Shown: positions 14,529-18,718 of the stretch, piece after piece | How positions within the stretch are numbered: the first letter of the stretch is position 1 | Layout: each line of letters opens with the position of its first letter | Assembly: GCA_002697505.1 (NCBI GenBank) | Contig: NZWA01000048.1 | Span: 1 to 18,718 of the forward strand | Source of the DNA: Flavobacteriales bacterium | GTDB taxonomy: Bacteria; Bacteroidota; Bacteroidia; Flavobacteriales; BACL11 | Direction: 5' to 3' | Length of the DNA stretch: 18,718 nt | The notes under the pieces: model-generated | What the model was told of the DNA's origin: nothing | Database searches by the model: none | The model's input: the letters and a program-made list of their open reading frames with translations, nothing else | Translations under genes and position numbers: made by a program

Positions 14529-16110
14529 AGGTTATCTAGGCAACACGCAGATTAAACGTGTTGGTATAGAAACCAAATATACAGAAGCAGAGTTAGCGGA
14601 ATACATGAAGTGTTCCAAAGACCCTTGTCATTTTATTGAAAATTATACGCAAATTATTTCTCTTGACGAAGGTATGGTTCCATTTAAACTTCGTGGATAT
14701 CAAGATAAACTAATTCAACACTACGATAATAATCGATTCAGTGTCGTTCTTGCGAGTAGACAGAGTGGTAAATCAATCACTTCTTGTGCATATCTATTGT
14801 GGTTCTTATTATTTCACCCCGAAGTAACTGTTGCTGTACTTGCAAACAAAGGTGCGATTGCGAGAGAAATGATAGCACGTATCGTAACTATGTTAGAGTC
14901 TGTTCCATTCTTTTTACAGCCAGGCGTAAAAATTCTAAACAAAGGTAATATTGAGTTTGGTAATGATAGTAAGGTTGTTGCAGCTGCAACTTCCAGTAGT
15001 AGTATCCGTGGACTCTCAATCAATATGCTGTATCTTGATGAGTTTGCATTCGTAGACGATGCAGAAACATTCTATACTGCAACATATCCCGTTATTACAT
15101 CAGGTAAAGATTCAAAGGTTATTATTACTTCCACTGCAAACGGTGTAGGTAATATGTTTCATAAAATATACGAAAGTGCAGTACATGGACAATCAGAATA
15201 CAAAGACTTCACAATCAACTGGTATGACGTGCCAGGCAGAGACGAAGCATGGAAAGAACAAACAATTGCAAACACCTCAGAAGCACAGTTTGAACAAGAG
15301 TACGGAAACTCGTTTTTGGGAACTGGTAACACTCTCATTAACTCGAATACGTTACTTGGGTTGAAAGCATATGACCCTGAATGGTCAAAAGAAGAATTCT
15401 ATATGTATCAAAAACCTGTAGAAGGTCACCAATATGTTATGTGTTGTGATGTTGCGAAGGGAAGAGGGATTGACTTCTCAACGTTTAGTATCTTTGACGT
15501 ATCTTCTAAACCATTCAAACAAGTTGCGACATTTAGAAACTCTTTAATATCGCCACTATTGTTTCCTGATTTGATTGCGAAGTACGGTAAAGCATATAAT
15601 GACGCAACTGTTATCATAGAAAACAACAATGAAGGAAGTATTGTTGCGTCACAATTACATTATGATTTAGAATATCCTAATGTTTTTGTACAAGGACAAC
15701 TGAAAGCAGAAGATATTGGTGTAACAATGTCTAGAAAAATAAAAAGAATTGGTTGTTCTACCCTAAAAGAACTATTAGAAGAAGATAGATTGCAATTATT
15801 GGACAGATGGACTATCACTGAGCTCATGACTTTTGTAAATAAGGGTAGAAGCTTTGAAGCCGATAGAGGTTATCATGATGATATGGTAATGACATGTGTA
15901 TTATTTTCATGGTTTGTAACCACAGATTACTTCTATCATTTAACAAATTATCAAGTCAAAGAGTTGTTATATTCAGAACAACAGAAACTTATCGAAGAAG
16001 ATATGTTGCCTGCAGGGATTTTTGGAGACAGAACAGTAGAAGAAGAGTCGTTTGTAGATAATAATGGAGATAGATGGTTTAACGACCCCTTAGAGAATAT
16101 AAAGTTATAA
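14509..16110 (+). CDS. gp17: Terminase large subunit gp17 (ATPase and nuclease)
   Basis: Protein of 533 residues (T4 gp17 is 610; marine relatives are shorter). The N-terminal ATPase has Walker A S83-RQSGK-S89 (T4: SRQLGKT), Walker B MLYLD177-E178, and the coupling motif IITSTANG at 205-212. The C-terminal RNase H-like nuclease has the three acidic positions expected from T4: D314 in CCDVAKGRGIDFSTF, E371 in TVIIENNNEG, and D457/D458 in YHDDMV. It is therefore complete in both active sites. It powers DNA translocation into the prohead and makes the headful cuts. The start ATG overlaps gp16. The C-terminal tail (residues about 490-533) is acidic. The stop TAA overlaps the late promoter of gp18. 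Confidence 0.97.
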   Translation: MVQAKNEGYLGNTQIKRVGIETKYTEAELAEYMKCSKDPCHFIENYTQIISLDEGMVPFKLRGYQDKLIQHYDNNRFSVVLASRQSGKSITSCAYLLWFLLFHPEVTVAVLANKGAIAREMIARIVTMLESVPFFLQPGVKILNKGNIEFGNDSKVVAAATSSSSIRGLSINMLYLDEFAFVDDAETFYTATYPVITSGKDSKVIITSTANGVGNMFHKIYESAVHGQSEYKDFTINWYDVPGRDEAWKEQTIANTSEAQFEQEYGNSFLGTGNTLINSNTLLGLKAYDPEWSKEEFYMYQKPVEGHQYVMCCDVAKGRGIDFSTFSIFDVSSKPFKQVATFRNSLISPLLFPDLIAKYGKAYNDATVIIENNNEGSIVASQLHYDLEYPNVFVQGQLKAEDIGVTMSRKIKRIGCSTLKELLEEDRLQLLDRWTITELMTFVNKGRSFEADRGYHDDMVMTCVLFSWFVTTDYFYHLTNYQVKELLYSEQQKLIEEDMLPAGIFGDRTVEEESFVDNNGDRWFNDPLENIKL

Positions 16111-16113
16111 ATA
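16106..16113 (+). promoter_or_regulatory. T4-type late promoter TATAAATA before gp18
   Basis: An exact match to the T4 late element, overlapping the gp17 stop codon and 39 bases before the gp18 ATG. T4 also expresses the sheath and tube genes from late promoters. Confidence 0.8.
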
Positions 16114-16152
16114 AAACAGTAAACAACTTTTGACATTAACAGGAGAAAAAGT

Positions 16153-18180
16153 ATGGCATTTCAAGTATCACCAGGCGTACAGGTTAAAGAGATTGACCTT
16201 ACAAATGTTGTGCCTGCAGTATCCAGTACAACTGGTGCTTTCGCAGGAACATTCCAATGGGGCCCTGTTGATGAAGTAGTAACAATTTCAGACCAAAAAG
16301 GATTAGTAGAGAACTTTCATGAACCTGCTAACACCAACGGAGCTGCAGAGGACTACTATTCAGCTGAAGGATTTTTAAGATATGGTTCTTCTTTAAGAGT
16401 AGTTAGAATTAACTCTACAGGATTGTTTAGTGCGAATTCAGCTGGACATGCAACAACACTATTAAAAAATAGTGACGAATATGTTCAATCTTACCGAAGT
16501 GGTGCCTTATCAGGTACAGCTGGAAGGTGGGTAGCCCGTCACGCAGGAGTTCTAGGTAACTCACTAAAAGTATCTGTATGTTCAACTGCAAACGCTTATT
16601 TTGAAGATAACGCAGGAACAACTACAGGAAATAACGCAGTTGGAGCTTTAACCATAACAGGTGTTGCAAACGCAACTACTCTATTTAAGGTAAGAGATAT
16701 TATCACATTTGATAATCATGCTCAAGAATACAGGATTACAGCTGCTTCAGGTACAGAATTAACCATTGAAGCAATCAACCAACCTGCAAACACAGGATTA
16801 ACTACAGCAGTTGACGGTTCAAGTACAGCAGTCAACATTAACAGATTTTGGGAGTTCCACAATTTCTTTGATAAAGCCCCAGGCACTTCCGCATCTGCAG
16901 CCGCTGTCGGTGCAACCAATGACGAATGTCACGTAGTAGTCAGTGACGAAGACGGTGTATGGACTGGAACTCAAAACGAAGTTCTAGAGGTATTCCCATT
17001 CGTATCACTTGCAAGTGACGCTAAAGACGCTCAAGGTGCATCAAATTACTACAGAGACGTAATAGAAAGAACATCAGAGTACGTATGGTGGTCAGGACAC
17101 TCCGTTGGAGATGACGCTTCACCAGTAACAGGTACACACGATACTTCTAGTGAACACAGAACATTAGCACAAGCTGTTACAGACCCATTCGGTGCAATCG
17201 ATTTACCAGTAAATGATTCACTATCAGGTGGTAGCAATGGTAGAATGCCAACCGCCGCTGAGAAATACGGTGCATGGAACACACACTTTGCTGATTCAGA
17301 AACTGTAGATATTTCATTCCTAATCGTAGGTTCTTCAAGAACTGATAACGGTTCAGGAACAGACCAAGAAATTTTAAATGATTGGACAACTTTAACAAAT
17401 CAAGCGATTCTTCTTTGTGAAAATAGAAAAGATTGTATGGCAATCGTATCACCAAGAAAGAGTGACGTAGTTGGAGTTACTTCCGAATCAACACAATCCG
17501 CAAACGTTATCGCTTCCGCTAACACTGCAACAAGTTCTTCTTATTCAGTTATGGACAGTGGTTGGTTATACGTTTACGAAAGATATAACGACAAATACTG
17601 TTGGATTCCAGGCAATGGACATACTGCAGGTCTAATGGCAAGAAGTGACTTACTAAGAGACCCATGGTTCTCACCTGCTGGTTTCTCAAGAGGTCAATAC
17701 TTAGGTGTAACTAAACTTGCATTTAATCCTTCACAATCGTCTAGAGACGACTTATACAGTGCAAGGGTTAACCCAATTGTTACATTCCCAGGCCAAGGAA
17801 CAGTCCTATTTGGTGACAAAACTATGTTAACCACACCTTCTGCATTCGACAGAATCAATGTAAGAAGATTGTTCATAGTCCTAGAGAAAGCAATCGCAAC
17901 AGCCGCTAAAGCACAACTCTTTGAATTCAATGACGCATTCACTAGAGCACAATTTAGAGCTGCTGTAGAACCTTTCTTGAGAGACGTTAAGAACAGACGT
18001 GGACTTGTAGATTTCTCAGTATTGTGTGACGAAACAAACAACACTGATAGTGTTATCGATAGAAACGAATTTGTATGTTCAATCTTCGTTAAACCTAACA
18101 GGTCGATTAACTTTATCACACTTAACTTTGTAGCTGCTAGGTCAGGTGTAGAGTTTAGTGAAATTTACGGTGCAGTCTAA
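16153..18180 (+). CDS. gp18: Tail sheath protein gp18
   Basis: Protein of 675 residues (T4 gp18 is 659). It begins MAFQVSPGVQVKEIDLTNVVPAVSSTTGAFAG, the N-terminal strand of T4-type sheath proteins, and ends with a C-terminal domain containing RRGLVDFSVLCDETNN, RNEFVCSIFVKP and INFITLNFVA, the conserved strand-exchange region that links neighbouring subunits. The middle (residues about 100-330) is the variable protruding part; residues about 420-560 hold NRKDCMAIVSP, YNDKYCWIPG, RDPWFSPAGFSRG and ARVNPIVTFPGQGTVLFGDKT, all typical of sheath proteins. It forms the contractile sheath around the gp19 tube. A strong AGGAGA at 16141-16146 and its own late promoter fit a product needed in high copy. 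It is followed after 11 bases by gp19. Confidence 0.96.
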   Translation: MAFQVSPGVQVKEIDLTNVVPAVSSTTGAFAGTFQWGPVDEVVTISDQKGLVENFHEPANTNGAAEDYYSAEGFLRYGSSLRVVRINSTGLFSANSAGHATTLLKNSDEYVQSYRSGALSGTAGRWVARHAGVLGNSLKVSVCSTANAYFEDNAGTTTGNNAVGALTITGVANATTLFKVRDIITFDNHAQEYRITAASGTELTIEAINQPANTGLTTAVDGSSTAVNINRFWEFHNFFDKAPGTSASAAAVGATNDECHVVVSDEDGVWTGTQNEVLEVFPFVSLASDAKDAQGASNYYRDVIERTSEYVWWSGHSVGDDASPVTGTHDTSSEHRTLAQAVTDPFGAIDLPVNDSLSGGSNGRMPTAAEKYGAWNTHFADSETVDISFLIVGSSRTDNGSGTDQEILNDWTTLTNQAILLCENRKDCMAIVSPRKSDVVGVTSESTQSANVIASANTATSSSYSVMDSGWLYVYERYNDKYCWIPGNGHTAGLMARSDLLRDPWFSPAGFSRGQYLGVTKLAFNPSQSSRDDLYSARVNPIVTFPGQGTVLFGDKTMLTTPSAFDRINVRRLFIVLEKAIATAAKAQLFEFNDAFTRAQFRAAVEPFLRDVKNRRGLVDFSVLCDETNNTDSVIDRNEFVCSIFVKPNRSINFITLNFVAARSGVEFSEIYGAV

Positions 18181-18191
18181 GGGAGAAATAA

Positions 18192-18689
18192 ATGGCAACA
18201 ATAGATGAATTTAAAGCGCAATTAATCGCTGGTGGCCCTAGAGCTAATAGGTTCAGAGTCTTTATACCTAGAACAGGTAATAAGATTGAGTTCCTATGTC
18301 AAGCTGCTCAGATTCCCGCTATGACTGTCGGACAGGTAACAGTTCCATTCAGAGGAATGAACTTAAAACTTGCTGGAGACAGGACTTTTGAAGCATGGAC
18401 AGTTACTGTAATCAACGATGTTGAATTCAGTGTAAGAAGTGCACTAGAAGCATGGCAATTGGATATCAGTCAGTTAGATTCAGGTATCGGTGCAATTAAT
18501 AACGATTATTTGTTATCAAGAGCATTCGTTGAACAATTAAACAAAGATGACTCAGTCCTTGCGAGATACGAATTCTTCAATATGTTCCCTCAAAATATCG
18601 GTGGAATCGAACTGAATATGGGAACTGCTGACGAAGTTGAAACTTTTGAAGTTTCATTTGACTACTCTCACTGGGAAAGAGTTATTTAA
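18192..18689 (+). CDS. gp19: Tail tube protein gp19
   Basis: Protein of 165 residues (T4 gp19 is 163). Recognised by the N-terminal FKAQLIAGGPRANRFRVFIP, the central PAMTVGQVTVPFRGMNLKLAGDRTFEAWTVTVINDVEFSVRSALEAW, and the C-terminal EVSFDYSHWERV, all hallmarks of the T4-type tube protein, and by its place directly after gp18. It assembles as hexameric rings into the inner tail tube. A GGGAG at 18181-18185 serves as the ribosome-binding site. The base composition is like its neighbours and the gene is complete. Confidence 0.96.
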   Translation: MATIDEFKAQLIAGGPRANRFRVFIPRTGNKIEFLCQAAQIPAMTVGQVTVPFRGMNLKLAGDRTFEAWTVTVINDVEFSVRSALEAWQLDISQLDSGIGAINNDYLLSRAFVEQLNKDDSVLARYEFFNMFPQNIGGIELNMGTADEVETFEVSFDYSHWERVI

Positions 18690-18704
18690 TTAAAGTGAAG
18701 TACA

Positions 18705-18718
18705 CCCTCATTTTAGGG
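18705..18718 (+). terminator. Possible start of a hairpin terminator, cut by the window end
   Basis: CCCT at 18705-18708 and AGGG at 18715-18718 could pair with a 6-base loop, 15 bases after the gp19 stop. The stem may extend past the window and the required T-tract is not visible, so this is only a candidate. Confidence 0.3.

Noticed and set aside
16126..16152. Inverted repeat ACTTTT / AAAAGT around the gp18 ribosome-binding site
   Set aside because: Only 6 A/T-rich pairs with a 15-base loop, and both arms lie downstream of the expected late start, so it does not follow the switch pattern of the other sites.

Overview
The window is a late structural and packaging region of a T4-like myovirus, most likely a marine one of the cyanophage or pelagiphage type. 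The evidence is an unbroken run of T4 morphogenesis homologues in T4 order (gp13 neck, gp14 neck, gp15 tail-sheath stabiliser, gp16 small terminase, gp17 large terminase, gp18 sheath, gp19 tube), T4-type late promoters (TATAAATA and one-base variants), an AT-rich composition, and low-complexity beta-rich fibre modules of a kind common in marine T4-like phages. No photosynthesis or other host-specific gene is present, so the host cannot be fixed. All genes are on the + strand, tightly packed, often overlapping by 1 to 20 bases. I see no tRNA, CRISPR array, IS element or integrase.

Layout. (1) 1-4784: fibre and adhesin structural genes: a 5'-truncated fibre protein, a 378-residue protein with two copies of a beta-rich repeat domain, a 137-residue protein with one more copy, and a 787-residue modular tail-fibre-like protein behind its own late promoter. 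(2) 4811-5947: a strongly repetitive Tyr/Pro/Arg/Gln/Asn-rich protein of about 378 residues, probably a fibre-tip or adhesin protein, built of KTPxGW, LQAQRPATG, YQARYPF, ARGRYPA and NPYPFQQNYQ repeats. (3) 5984-11070: an accessory cassette of six genes: a glycosyltransferase with a ParB-like N-terminal segment, an unrecognised acidic protein, a 2OG-Fe(II) oxygenase, a DUF6065-like protein, a hotdog-fold thioesterase-like protein and a second, different 2OG-Fe(II) oxygenase. (4) 11087-11356: a small membrane-anchored coiled-coil protein. (5) 11393-18689: the conserved neck, terminase and tail block.

How it may work together. Regions 1 and 2 would supply host-recognition fibres; region 5 completes the head, packages DNA and builds the contractile tail. 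The enzymes of region 3 sit directly behind the Tyr/Pro-rich adhesin. Hydroxylases plus a glycosyltransferase beside a proline- and tyrosine-rich repeat protein suggest, as a hypothesis only, that the adhesin is post-translationally modified. Two late promoters (2350, 11361), and perhaps a third (5951), lie in or beside inverted repeats that would fold the start region of the next gene in read-through mRNA but not in mRNA begun at the late promoter, an arrangement known from T4. By eye the window contains no GATC and no CCGG, and glycine next to proline is almost always encoded by GGC; both suggest sequence-level selection.
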